Positions 49,520 through 58,349 of a stretch of DNA of 64,000 bases are shown piece by piece. The position numbers and the translations under genes are program-made. The stretch covers positions 2,542,001-2,606,000 of the forward strand of contig NZ_CP073089.1 of assembly GCF_018137945.1 (NCBI RefSeq). Reading direction: 5' to 3'. Source of the stretch: Brevibacterium sp. W7.2 (GTDB lineage Bacteria; Actinomycetota; Actinomycetes; Actinomycetales; Brevibacteriaceae). The first letter of the stretch is position 1, and each line of letters begins with the position of its first letter. A model generated the notes under the pieces. It was not told where the DNA came from, made no database searches, and was given only the letters and a program-made list of their open reading frames with translations.

Positions 49520-52162
49520 CTACCCCAGGCTCACCCGGGACGCCCCGCCGACGCGGCCGAAACGGTCGGGCTGGCAGGTGAGCAGCACGACCTGCGCGGT
49601 CTCGCCGATCCGGCCGAGGATGACGTTGAGGGCGGCGAGGCGCTCGGGGTCGGCGAATCCGAAGGCGTCGTCGAGGATGACCGGAGCACCGGTCTGCGGG
49701 TCGATGAGGGCGGCCACGGCGAGGCGCCCGATGAGGGAGAGCTGCTCCTTCGTTCCGCCCGAGAGCGAATCGAAGGGCACGGTCGTGCCGTCGAGCGTCC
49801 GTGAGGCGATCTCGAGATCCTCGGAGACCTCGACGGCGAACGTCGGTCCGAAGACCATTCGGCCCAGCCGCTCGATCTGCTCCTTGAAGGGCGCCACATA
49901 CTTCCGCTGGGCTTCGGCCTTGTGCGCGTAGACCGTCGAGCGCAGCAGCGCGATCGCCTGCGCGCTCCGCTCGACCCTCGCGAGTCTCGCCTCCGCCGTC
50001 TCGAGCGACTCCCGTGCCGCCTCGACCTTCTCGAAGATGCCCTCGCTGAGGCGATCGTCGATGAGCGCCGTGAGCTGGTCGACCTCCTGCCGATCCGCAG
50101 TCTGCTGCGCCTCGTTGTCGGCCACGACCTTGCGGGCGTTGTCCCGCCTGGCCTCAAGCGTCTCGGGGTCGGCCGCCTCGTAGGCGGCTCTCGCCTCGCC
50201 GAGCGCCGCCTCGGCCTCCTCAGCCCGTGCCCGAGCCGCGTCGAGGGCCGCAGCGAGACTCTCATCGGAGTGGTCGGCCTGCGCGGCGGCCACCGCCGCC
50301 TGCAACCGCTCCGACTGCGTCCGTGCCTCCTGCAGGGTCGTCTGAGCGCGCACCGTGTCGACTCGCGAATCGTCGCGGACGGCGCGGGTGCGCTCGAGGT
50401 CGGCTTCGGCCTCGGTGACGGCGGTCTGCGCCGCGTCGGCTGCCGCTTCGGCCTCCGCGACGATCTCCTCGAGTTCGTCGACCGATGCGGCGTCCTCGGC
50501 AGACCGCTCCTCGCGGGCGTCCTCAGTCTGGGCATCCTCTGCCGTGCCGTCACCGGCGATGAGCGCCTCGGCGCGCGCGAGCTTCGCGTCGAGGTCGTCG
50601 CGCTCGTCCCGTCCGAGCAGCGCCGTCAGCGTCGCCGTCGTCTCGGTGACGATCGCCTCCGCGTCCGCCCGGCGATTCGCCTGCTCGCGCGCCTGGTCGA
50701 GCGACTCGACACCGAGGCGCTCCATCTCGGCGGTGAGTGCACGCTCTGCGGTCGTCACGGCACGATCGAGATCGACCGGCGACGCTCCCGGGCTCACGGT
50801 GATGTCGGCGATGCCCGCGATGGCGATGCGCACGTCGTCGACGACGGCGACCGCGCCCGTGTCCTCGGCGGCGATGTCGGCGCCGTCGACGGCGATGGGG
50901 GTCTCACCGAGGCGGGTGACTCGCACCTGCGCGGCGGCCGACCGCTTCGCACCGCTTGCGATGCGCACCTCGGTGTCGAGTCCGACGAGCCGGTCGACGT
51001 CGGCGGTCGTGACGGCGATCGATCCGACGACCGCGCGTGCTCGGTTCCGGGTGTCCTCGAGCGTCCGGATCTCGTCGAGTCGTGCCCGCAATGCGGTGAC
51101 CTCACCGCGTGCCCTCGCACGTGCCACATCGCGGGAGGCACGCTTCGTCCGCTCCCGGGCATCGGCCAGCGCGGTCCGCCGCTCACCGAGGCGCTGCTGG
51201 GCGGCCTCGAACGCCGCATCCCGCTGCGCGTGCGAGGATTCGAGATCGCTCGCAGCGGTCTGCGCTGTCTCGACCGCTGTCTCGGCGGCGGTGGCCTCGG
51301 CGAGGAGAGTCGTGCGCCGCTCCACCGCATCGGCGGCGAGCGCGGCCTCGCGACGAGCCGCCTCGGTGCGCTCCTCGGCCGCGTCGACCGCGGTGCGCAG
51401 CTCGGCGACGGCGGCGAACGCGGCGTCGGCGTCCTCACGCTCACTCAGCGCCCGGGCCAGACCATCGCGGACGGACTCGAGTCGGGTCGTCGCCCGCGCA
51501 TGCCGGTCGACGAGCGCGTCGAGGTTCTCGCTGCGGTCGACGAGGGACGCGAGTGCTTCGGCCGCCAGCGGCACGGCCTTCTGCAGCTCACCGTACTCCC
51601 CCGTCGGTCGGCCCGACTTCGTGAAGTGCTTCGCGTATTCGACGTCGACCCTCTCGAGGAACGCATCGTGGTCGGCGACCTCGACGCCCGTCTCTCCGAG
51701 CGCCGACTGCAGGGCGCTGATCTGGGCCATCGGCGCCTGTGCGAGGCTCTCTCCCTGCGCGACGTCGAGGGCGACGAGGAGGTCGACGTCGACGGTGTCG
51801 GCGAGGATCGCCGAGAAGCGCTCATGGGCCTCATCCCCGGAGAGCTGCTCGGGGTGCGGGCGGAGGATCGACAGCGTCGTCGACGGGCTGCGCAGCCACC
51901 GTTTCGCGTACCTCATCTCGATGTCGCCGCTGGTCAGGTGGAGTTCGACCTCGGGACCGGCGTCGACGCCGATGGGCTGGAGGTCCTTGATGCTCGCCTT
52001 CTTCGAACTCGCCTTGTCCTCCCGCAGGTGGGTGATCGCCTCGTGGATCGAGGACTTGCCCACTTCGTTGGGGCCCTCGACGATCGTCACACCGGCGGAG
52101 AACTCCACGGTCGCGTCGGTGATGCCGCGAAAGTTCCGCAGTCTAATCGAGTGCAGTCTCAT
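49520..52162 (-). CDS. SbcC/Rad50-like (YhaN-type) coiled-coil ATPase
   Basis: An 880-residue ATPase of the Rad50/SbcC/YhaN group, acting in DNA end processing. It begins MRLHSIRLRNFRGITDATVEF and has Walker A GPNEVGKSS (about 32-40). Two long Ala/Glu/Arg coiled-coil blocks flank a globular insert (about 400-480, SIAVTTADVDRLVG to VSPGASPVDLD). Signature SLSGGTKEQLSLIGRLAVAALIDP and Walker B VILDDAFGFAD follow. The central part has no CxxC zinc-hook, and a globular insert replaces it, as in YhaN. It overlaps the nuclease gene by 4 bases (ATGA) and would form a complex with it. Confidence 0.87.
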   Translation of the reverse strand: MRLHSIRLRNFRGITDATVEFSAGVTIVEGPNEVGKSSIHEAITHLREDKASSKKASIKDLQPIGVDAGPEVELHLTSGDIEMRYAKRWLRSPSTTLSILRPHPEQLSGDEAHERFSAILADTVDVDLLVALDVAQGESLAQAPMAQISALQSALGETGVEVADHDAFLERVDVEYAKHFTKSGRPTGEYGELQKAVPLAAEALASLVDRSENLDALVDRHARATTRLESVRDGLARALSEREDADAAFAAVAELRTAVDAAEERTEAARREAALAADAVERRTTLLAEATAAETAVETAQTAASDLESSHAQRDAAFEAAQQRLGERRTALADARERTKRASRDVARARARGEVTALRARLDEIRTLEDTRNRARAVVGSIAVTTADVDRLVGLDTEVRIASGAKRSAAAQVRVTRLGETPIAVDGADIAAEDTGAVAVVDDVRIAIAGIADITVSPGASPVDLDRAVTTAERALTAEMERLGVESLDQAREQANRRADAEAIVTETTATLTALLGRDERDDLDAKLARAEALIAGDGTAEDAQTEDAREERSAEDAASVDELEEIVAEAEAAADAAQTAVTEAEADLERTRAVRDDSRVDTVRAQTTLQEARTQSERLQAAVAAAQADHSDESLAAALDAARARAEEAEAALGEARAAYEAADPETLEARRDNARKVVADNEAQQTADRQEVDQLTALIDDRLSEGIFEKVEAARESLETAEARLARVERSAQAIALLRSTVYAHKAEAQRKYVAPFKEQIERLGRMVFGPTFAVEVSEDLEIASRTLDGTTVPFDSLSGGTKEQLSLIGRLAVAALIDPQTGAPVILDDAFGFADPERLAALNVILGRIGETAQVVLLTCQPDRFGRVGGASRVSLG

Positions 52163-53292
52163 GCTCCGCTCCTCGCGAATCGGTAGAGGAGGCCCAGAGC
52201 GTCCTGCGCCGTGGCCGCCGCGGGGTCGTCCGCAGTGGCGCGTGCGGCGAGCTCGTCGAGCGAATCCTCAAGGTACCCGCTCAGCCCGAGTCCGGCGAAT
52301 TCCTCATCGGCGGCGACCACGGCGATGTCCGAATGCCGCTCCCATACGGACACGAGCGCGAAGAGATCCCCGGCATGGTCGAGCACCTCGTCGAGCCGGG
52401 CCTTCGCCGCCGTCGACAGGGTGCCGCGGAGGATGAGCCACACCGCGGTCCGATCCTTCTCCGGGATCTCCCCGAGGCGGGTCTCCAGGGCCGCGACATC
52501 GTCGTCGGAGTCGACGTCGGCCTCGATGACCGTGAACGCCCACTGCCCGACGGGGATCTTCTCGACGTCGACGGCGTGCGTCTGGGCGTCGATGTCGACG
52601 AGGAGGACGTTGCCGGGATCGTCCTCGCGCCGCGAGGTGACCTCGGGCGACCCGGGGTACCAGATCCGCTCGGCCGCGGAGTAGGTGGCGTGCCGGTCGC
52701 CGAGGGCGACGAACTGTGCGCGGCCCTCCCCCAGCAGTCTCTCCAGCCCCGCCTCGTCGATGGTCGCCAGCGAATCGCGATCGGGGTCGAGCGAACTGAG
52801 CGCACCGTGACCGGCGATGATGCGCACCTGCCCGGCGGGCACCTCGGCGAGGTTCTCCGTGGCAGCGGCGACGAGATCATTCAGCGGTCGCTTCGAGAAC
52901 CACGGGGCGCCGACGACCTCGACGCCGGGGACCACCTCGGTGGGGGTGGAGTCCCGGAGGACCCGAACCCCGGCCGGCTGCCGGGAGACGAACGACGGGG
53001 AGTCGTAGATCGAGGACGCGTCGAGGGGATCGTGATTGCCGGGGAGGAGGACGACGGGGACCGAGAAGCCGGCGAGGACGTCGAAGGTGCGGGAGACGAT
53101 GGCCCGGTCGAGCTGGTTGGATTCGAAGACGTCTCCGCAGACGAGGACGAAGTCGACGTCGCGCTCGGCCGCGAGCTCACCGATCCGGCGGATCGCGTCG
53201 AGCCGGGCGCGCTGGTAGCGGGGGCGCGCCTCGGCGCTGAGGAAGTGGGCAGTCATGCCCAGCTGCCAGTCCCCGGTGGCGATGAATCTCAT
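52159..53292 (-). CDS. SbcD-like (YhaO-type) metallophosphoesterase nuclease
   Basis: A 377-residue calcineurin-like phosphoesterase, the nuclease partner of the ATPase that follows it. The metal-site motifs occur in order: ATGDWQLG (GDxH-like, with Gln for His), VCGDVFESN, LPGNHDPL, and GHGAL in place of GHTH. GDRHATYS and WYPGSPEV follow, as in SbcD/Mre11. The C-terminal 120 residues form the ATPase-binding part. ATG 53292 is chosen for its GAGGAGGGG ribosome site. The pair probably trims blocked double-strand ends. Confidence 0.88.
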   Translation of the reverse strand: MRFIATGDWQLGMTAHFLSAEARPRYQRARLDAIRRIGELAAERDVDFVLVCGDVFESNQLDRAIVSRTFDVLAGFSVPVVLLPGNHDPLDASSIYDSPSFVSRQPAGVRVLRDSTPTEVVPGVEVVGAPWFSKRPLNDLVAAATENLAEVPAGQVRIIAGHGALSSLDPDRDSLATIDEAGLERLLGEGRAQFVALGDRHATYSAAERIWYPGSPEVTSRREDDPGNVLLVDIDAQTHAVDVEKIPVGQWAFTVIEADVDSDDDVAALETRLGEIPEKDRTAVWLILRGTLSTAAKARLDEVLDHAGDLFALVSVWERHSDIAVVAADEEFAGLGLSGYLEDSLDELAARATADDPAAATAQDALGLLYRFARSGA

Positions 53293-53393
53293 CGGTCCCC
53301 TCCTCACGTTCGCCTCAATCCTATGTACGCTCCCGAGACTACGGGACGGGACTGACACGGACAGTGACGCACGTCATGACGGATGCGACTCAT

Positions 53394-53441
53394 GTCCCGC
53401 CACCTCGGCGAACACCGGTGCAATGGCCGAGGTGGCGGGAC
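53394..53441. other. 16-bp hairpin upstream of the sbcD-like gene
   Basis: Perfect 16-bp stem (TCCCGCCACCTCGGC with GCCGAGGTGGCGGGA plus one outer G-C pair) and a 16-base loop, 102 bases upstream of the nuclease start. It may be a terminator stem or an operator. Confidence 0.5.
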
Positions 53442-53445
53442 GCGA

Positions 53446-53477
53446 GGAGGGGCCCGACCGTTCGGTCGGACCCCTCC
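53446..53477 (-). terminator. terminator hairpin after the transporter gene
   Basis: GGAGGGGCCCGACCG pairs with CGGTCGGACCCCTCC through a TT loop with one internal mismatch, beginning about 30 bases beyond the transporter stop (reverse strand). Confidence 0.6.
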
Positions 53478-53507
53478 GGGCCGCTGCGCTGCGGCGCCGG
53501 CTGCGTG

Positions 53508-54890
53508 TCACATGATGCCGGTGACGACGAGGAGCAGCCATGTGAGCAGCGGGGCGAGGGCGACGACGATCGCCCCGTAGATGATGAGGTCGCGCCAGAT
53601 CGTTGTCGCCGCCGTGCCCTTCGCATTGGCGATGACGAGGGCGCCGTTGGTCGAGAACGGGGAGACGTCGACGATCGTCGCGGAGATCGCCAGCGCCGCC
53701 ATCACCGCGGTCGCGCTGAGATCGCTCTGCTCGAGCAGCGGGATCGAGAGCGGGATGAACGCGGTGAGCAGGGCCGTCGAGGAGGCGAAGGCCGAGCTGA
53801 TGCCGATGACGTAGCAGAGGACGACGGCGACGAGCAGCGGCACGCCGATTGCCACCGCCATCGTCGACAGCGAATCGATGACTCCGGCCTTGGTCAGGAG
53901 GCTGATGTAGACGATCATTCCCGACACGAGGAGCACCGTCGACCACGAGATCCCGGAGACGAACGTGTCCGCGTGGTGCATCGAGGTGAACGCGAGGACG
54001 AGACCGCATGTGAGCCCGAGGAAGCCGATGGGCAGTTCGAAGCCGACCGCGCCGATGACCATGACGCCGATGAGACCGAGCGTCAGCCACACCTGCGGGG
54101 TCAGCGTCGAGGTGCGCACCCGCTCCGGCGCCTTGAGGGCGAGACCGCCGCCCCCGTCGGTCCGCTCGGGACCGGTGCTGTCGTCGCGTCCCGTGCCGTC
54201 GCGGCCCGTGCCGGGGACGCTGCTTCCCGCGCCGAGGTTGTCGTCCGCGCCGTCGGTGACGGCCTCGGGTTCGGGGGTGGTGCGCAGCCGGCCGAGGGCC
54301 TTCATGACGACGACGGTGAGGATCGTGACGACGACGTTGATGACATAGGAGGCGAGGAAGAGGGCACCGGTGTTGATCTCGAAGCCGTTCTCCCGGGCGA
54401 TGTCGCGGACGATGATGCCCGAGACCGAGATCGGCGAGAAGGCCCCGGCGTGGGCGCCGTTGATGATCATCGCGCCCATGACGACTCCGCTGTAGCCCGA
54501 GGCCGCGCTGAAGCCCATGGCGGCGGGGGCGAGCAGGGCGACGGCGGCCGGGGAGAACGTGCCGAGCGAGGTGAGGATCGAGGCGATGCCGAAGAAGATC
54601 CACGGCACGATGCCGAGCCGTCCGCGCACCGCCCTGACCGCGAGGTCGACGAGGATCTTGATGGTCCCGTTGCGCTGGGCCATGCTGAAGAAGAACGTCA
54701 CGCCGACGATCGTGAGCACGATGCTCGCCGGGAACTCCTCGAGGATCTCCTTGTCGTCCATCCCGAAGACGAAGGTGCCGAAGACGAAGGCGCCGACGAA
54801 CCCCATGATCCCGATGTTGATCGGCCATTTCGTGGCGGCGATGAACATCACCACCAGTACCACAAGGATGAGAATCTGGACGAGGGTCAT
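53508..54890 (-). CDS. SLC13/MatC-type dicarboxylate transporter
   Basis: A 460-residue membrane carrier of the dicarboxylate-carrier (MatC N-terminal)/SLC13-like group, with two inverted repeat halves. The first half contains FFSMAQRNGTIKIL, SLGTFSPAAVALLAPAAMGF and NGAHAGAFSPISVSG; the second has SSAFASSTALLTAFIPLSIPL and ISATIVDVSPFSTNGALVIANA. A polar loop (PEPEAVTDGADDN onward) of about 60 residues separates the halves. GGAGGACACC precedes ATG 54890. It follows the PrpF gene on the same strand, so it likely imports the tricarboxylate or dicarboxylate that PrpF isomerises. Confidence 0.85.
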   Translation of the reverse strand: MTLVQILILVVLVVMFIAATKWPINIGIMGFVGAFVFGTFVFGMDDKEILEEFPASIVLTIVGVTFFFSMAQRNGTIKILVDLAVRAVRGRLGIVPWIFFGIASILTSLGTFSPAAVALLAPAAMGFSAASGYSGVVMGAMIINGAHAGAFSPISVSGIIVRDIARENGFEINTGALFLASYVINVVVTILTVVVMKALGRLRTTPEPEAVTDGADDNLGAGSSVPGTGRDGTGRDDSTGPERTDGGGGLALKAPERVRTSTLTPQVWLTLGLIGVMVIGAVGFELPIGFLGLTCGLVLAFTSMHHADTFVSGISWSTVLLVSGMIVYISLLTKAGVIDSLSTMAVAIGVPLLVAVVLCYVIGISSAFASSTALLTAFIPLSIPLLEQSDLSATAVMAALAISATIVDVSPFSTNGALVIANAKGTAATTIWRDLIIYGAIVVALAPLLTWLLLVVTGIM

Positions 54891-55072
54891 GAGGTGTCCT
54901 CCAACTTCATTGTCAGTGTGATCGTGCCTGAAATTGCTGGGTGCCGCCCGGTCGGTCCGGGCTCTGGGCACCGAGGTGACCGTGGCGGTCACCGTGTGTG
55001 CGACGGATGTCGATGGTGCTGGGGCGGCGTGTCGTGCGGGTTTCGGTGGCCCGCCCGCCGCCGGTGCTCCGC

Positions 55073-56236
55073 TCAGCCGACGAGCGGCAGGGCGAGGTCG
55101 ACGTCGGGCAGGTCGATGGCCGCATTGGCGATCCGCCGGGCCACGCGCCGCACGCCGAGGCGCGTGACCCGGCCGTCTGCGTCGAGCTGGACGCGGCAGG
55201 TGACGACACCGGCCGGGGTGCCGATGCGGATGCTCACCTCCCGGTCGCCGTCGGCGGGGGCGTCGTGCATGGGGTGGTCGGCGCCGAGGATGTCGTGGAC
55301 GAGGCTGCCCGCGACGAAGGCGTCGCGGGCGATCGCGATCGCCGAAGTGATGCCGATCGCCGGGTGCGGATCGAACATCGAGACCATCCGCACGAGGATG
55401 TCGCAGTCGCCGGCGGCGATCCGCTCCCCCGTCGTCGTCACGTAGTCCTGCGGGGCGGCGACGATGCCGATCTTCGGCACGGCCGGACTGATCTCCTCCC
55501 CGTCGACGCTCAGCCCCATCGCCGGGGAGGCCGCGGTGCGCACGGCGAGCAGCTCCGGCAGGCGCAGGCGCACCTCGGGCAGGGTCTCGGTGCCGGTCAT
55601 CCCCAGCGATTCTGCCGCGATGAAGCAGGCCGGCGCCCCGGCGTCGATCGCACTGACCGTCACCGTGCGGGTGCCGACGTCGAGCCTCGACGTCGCCTGG
55701 CCGAGGGGCAGGAGCTCCCCGGTCGAGACGCCGTCGACGTTCTCGAAGAAGACGTTGACGGGCACGCCCGGCATCGCGCTGCCGGGAATGGTCTCGAGGC
55801 CGTCGGTGGGGATCCGGCGGTCGGGGGTGGCCACCTCGGCGACGAGCACCGACCGGGTGTTCTCGTTGATCATGCGCACGCTCGTGCGGTCCCCGGTGGG
55901 GCGGACGAGTCCGTTCTGGATCGCGTAGAGCGCGACGGCCGAGGCGCAGTTGCCGCAGTTCGAGGTGAACTCGACGGCGCTCGCCCCGATGCCCACCTGG
56001 GCGAAGAGGTAGCTGATGTCGATGCCGGGGATCGCCGAGGGCGAGATGATCGCCGCCTTCGATGTCGTCGAGGAGGCCCCGCCGATGCCGTTGAGCTGGC
56101 GGTCGTCACCGGAGCCGAAGGCCGCGGTGAGGGCGAGTGCGATCTGCGCGCGGTCGGCGGGCATCTCGTCGCCGGAGAAGAGCCAGCACTTCGATGTGCC
56201 GCCTCGGTACCACTGTCCGTGGAGTTGGCTGTCCAC
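55073..56236 (-). CDS. PrpF-family isomerase (aconitate/oxalomesaconate type)
   Basis: A 387-residue PrpF-fold isomerase. Family members shift double bonds in 2-methylaconitate, 4-oxalomesaconate or related acids. Visible motifs are YRGGTSKCWLF with the catalytic-position cysteine (residue 17), NGIGGASSTTSKAAI, FTSNCGNCASAVALYA with the second conserved cysteine region, and MINENTRSVLVAEV, then MFDPHPAIGITSAIAIA. GTG 56236 is the start, behind GAGGACATCCAA. No prpBCD genes are near, so propionate catabolism is not indicated; the carrier that follows and the LysR gene opposite suggest uptake and isomerisation of an unsaturated acid. Confidence 0.87.
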   Translation of the reverse strand: MDSQLHGQWYRGGTSKCWLFSGDEMPADRAQIALALTAAFGSGDDRQLNGIGGASSTTSKAAIISPSAIPGIDISYLFAQVGIGASAVEFTSNCGNCASAVALYAIQNGLVRPTGDRTSVRMINENTRSVLVAEVATPDRRIPTDGLETIPGSAMPGVPVNVFFENVDGVSTGELLPLGQATSRLDVGTRTVTVSAIDAGAPACFIAAESLGMTGTETLPEVRLRLPELLAVRTAASPAMGLSVDGEEISPAVPKIGIVAAPQDYVTTTGERIAAGDCDILVRMVSMFDPHPAIGITSAIAIARDAFVAGSLVHDILGADHPMHDAPADGDREVSIRIGTPAGVVTCRVQLDADGRVTRLGVRRVARRIANAAIDLPDVDLALPLVG

Positions 56237-56356
56237 TTGGATGTCCTCGATTCGTCTTGACCCGGCTGCGGTGCCGGCAGCCGCGTGTTCGGCTGTTCGT
56301 CTGCAGTGCGGGGACTGCAGCGGTGCATGGGAATCAAGGTGTCACGGGTGCTGATT

Positions 56357-56390
56357 AAGTTCAATCAAAACTTAGTTCACTTGATCTAAG
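56357..56390. promoter_or_regulatory. LysR-type operator region between prpF-like and lysR genes
   Basis: AAGTT-CAATCAA-AACTT (56357-56373) and CTTAG-N10-CTAAG (56371-56390) are overlapping inverted repeats in an AT-rich gap. The T-N11-A-like symmetry suits LysR proteins. They lie 14 bases before the LysR start. Confidence 0.5.
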
Positions 56391-56403
56391 CTACGCTTAA
56401 ACC

Positions 56404-57324
56404 ATGAGTTCAGCGCCGTACAACGTCGACCGGCTCCTACTCCTGCTTCTCGTCTATCGGACAGGCAGCCTCTCCGGGGCCGCCGACGAACTGGCCCTGT
56501 CGACCTCGGCGGTCTCCCAGCAGATGAGCAAACTCGAACGCGAGGTCGGGCTTCCGCTCGTCGTTCGGCACCCCAAGGGCATGCGGCTCACCGACGCCGG
56601 CATCAAGCTCTGCGCGCACGCGATGACGATCGACAATGCGCTCGCCGCGGCGAAGAACGATATGGCGGCGTTCGCGCAGCTCGATCGCGGTGAGGTGAGG
56701 ATCGCGACGTTTCCGACGTTCGCCGCCTCGATCATGCCGAAGGTCCTCCTCCACTTCCATGACCTCCATCCCGACATCGAGGTGACCGTCAAGAGCTATC
56801 GCCTCGACCGGATCGCCGAGGCGCTCGAGCGGCGGGAGGTCGACCTTGCGACGCTGTGGGACTATCCGTGGGCGCCGATCAGCGCCGACATCCCCGTCCA
56901 GACGACGCTGGTCCAGGAGCCGACGATGCTTCTGCTGCCGGCCACCCACCGGCTCGCCCGCCGCCGCATCGTCGAGCTCGAGGAAGTGGCGAGCGATCCG
57001 TGGATCACCCGCTCGTCGCATCCGGTCGCCTCGGTGCTCAGTCGGATCTGCCGGGACGCCGGGTTCGACCCGCGGGTCGTCTTCGAGGCCTATGACTACC
57101 CCGAGCTCCTCGGGATGGTCGCCGCCGGGCTCGGTGTCGCGATCGCCCCGCGCCTGGCGGTGCGCTCGCACGGGCCCGACGTCAAGGTCGTCGCCCTGCG
57201 CGGCAACCCCGCCCCGCGGCGGATCCTGCTCGCCAAGCTCGCTGAACGCGTTCAGTCCCCGGCGACGCTCGCTCTCGTCCGCTCGTTCCGTGCGGTGAGC
57301 GGGTCGAAGGAGTGGCGCAGCTAG
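56404..57324 (+). CDS. LysR-family regulator, divergent from prpF-like gene
   Basis: A 306-residue LysR-type regulator. The helix-turn-helix is GSLSGAADELALSTSAVSQQMSKLEREVGLPLVVRHPKGMRLTDAG, followed by a periplasmic-binding-like effector domain (IATFPTFAASIMPKVLLHF, MVAAGLGVAIAPRLAV). It probably activates the PrpF-transporter pair transcribed away from it, in response to the imported acid. Its TAG stop overlaps that of the next reverse LysR gene within a CTAG. Confidence 0.92.
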   Translation: MSSAPYNVDRLLLLLLVYRTGSLSGAADELALSTSAVSQQMSKLEREVGLPLVVRHPKGMRLTDAGIKLCAHAMTIDNALAAAKNDMAAFAQLDRGEVRIATFPTFAASIMPKVLLHFHDLHPDIEVTVKSYRLDRIAEALERREVDLATLWDYPWAPISADIPVQTTLVQEPTMLLLPATHRLARRRIVELEEVASDPWITRSSHPVASVLSRICRDAGFDPRVVFEAYDYPELLGMVAAGLGVAIAPRLAVRSHGPDVKVVALRGNPAPRRILLAKLAERVQSPATLALVRSFRAVSGSKEWRS

Positions 57325-58241
57325 GAGCTCGCGCGGATCCCGTCGGCGGCCGTCCACTCCCCTGCGCGGTCGACGATGAAGTCGTGGAGCCGTTGGACGA
57401 CCCGACTGGGCCGGCGCACCGCGGTGACGAGGGCGACCTCGCGCACATAGCCCGAACCGCGCAGCGCCACCTCGGCGAGGCCGTCGACCGGGCGGACGCT
57501 GCGCGGCAGGAGAGCCACGCCCATGCCCCTGCTGACGAACTCGCGAATCGTCGAGAACTCCGTGACCTCGGTCTTCACCTGGGGTGCGAAGCCGGCCTGC
57601 AGGCACCACGCGTCGGTGAGGGTGCGGAGGTTGTAGGTCTCGGGATTGGCGATGAAGCGCTCCTCGGCGAGCTCGGTCAGCGACACGGTGCTCCGGTGCG
57701 CCAGGCGGTGTCCGGCCGGGACGACAGCGACGATGAGCTGATTCGCGAGCACGACGTGGGGCAGCTGCCGCGGCGGCGGAATGATGATCGCAGCGTCGAG
57801 CAGTCCACCGCGCAGATCGTCGACGAGAACGGCACCGTGGGCCTGTTTGAGGTCGAGGCGGATGCCGGGATGCTCGGCGCTGAAGGCCGCGAGCAGGTCG
57901 GGGATGACCCCGGCTCCCATCGTCAGCGGGAAGCCGAACCGGATGATGCCGCGGTCGGGATCGGCCGCCTCGGCGAGGTCGGTGACGGCCCCGCCGATCT
58001 CCGCCAGGGGCCCGCGGATCTCCGCGACTAGGGTCCGCGCCTGCGCGGTGAGGACGACGGCGCGCCCCGCGGGCACGATGAGCGGCACGCCGAGGTGACG
58101 CTCGAGACCGTGGATGCGCCGGCTCATCGTCGACTGGGGAACCCCGAGCGCGGCAGCGGCATCGGTCATGTGGCCGTCCTGATCGGCGAGTTCGACGAGG
58201 GCCCGCAGCTGCGGGAAGAGTCCATCGACCAATTCATCCAT
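57321..58241 (-). CDS. LysR-family regulator
   Basis: A 306-residue LysR-type regulator. The winged helix runs HMTDAAAALGVPQSTMSRRIHGLERHLGVPLIVPAGRAVVLT; the effector domain includes IIRFGFPLTMGAGVIPDLLAAF and SRGMGVALLPRSVRP. ATG 58241 is used because the fold starts there; no good ribosome site is visible, and longer frames upstream run into the malate oxidoreductase leader. It is divergent from mqo by about 108 bases and may control it, though LysR control of mqo is not generally established. Confidence 0.88.
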   Translation of the reverse strand: MDELVDGLFPQLRALVELADQDGHMTDAAAALGVPQSTMSRRIHGLERHLGVPLIVPAGRAVVLTAQARTLVAEIRGPLAEIGGAVTDLAEAADPDRGIIRFGFPLTMGAGVIPDLLAAFSAEHPGIRLDLKQAHGAVLVDDLRGGLLDAAIIIPPPRQLPHVVLANQLIVAVVPAGHRLAHRSTVSLTELAEERFIANPETYNLRTLTDAWCLQAGFAPQVKTEVTEFSTIREFVSRGMGVALLPRSVRPVDGLAEVALRGSGYVREVALVTAVRRPSRVVQRLHDFIVDRAGEWTAADGIRASS

Positions 58242-58349
58242 ATTCGGATCATACCCATCGATCTGCTCATTGGACGGATGATTCTGCGGGAGCGCATCGT
58301 GGAGGAGAAGCCACCGCCCGTTCTCACACTCGACCACGAGGAGCCCACG

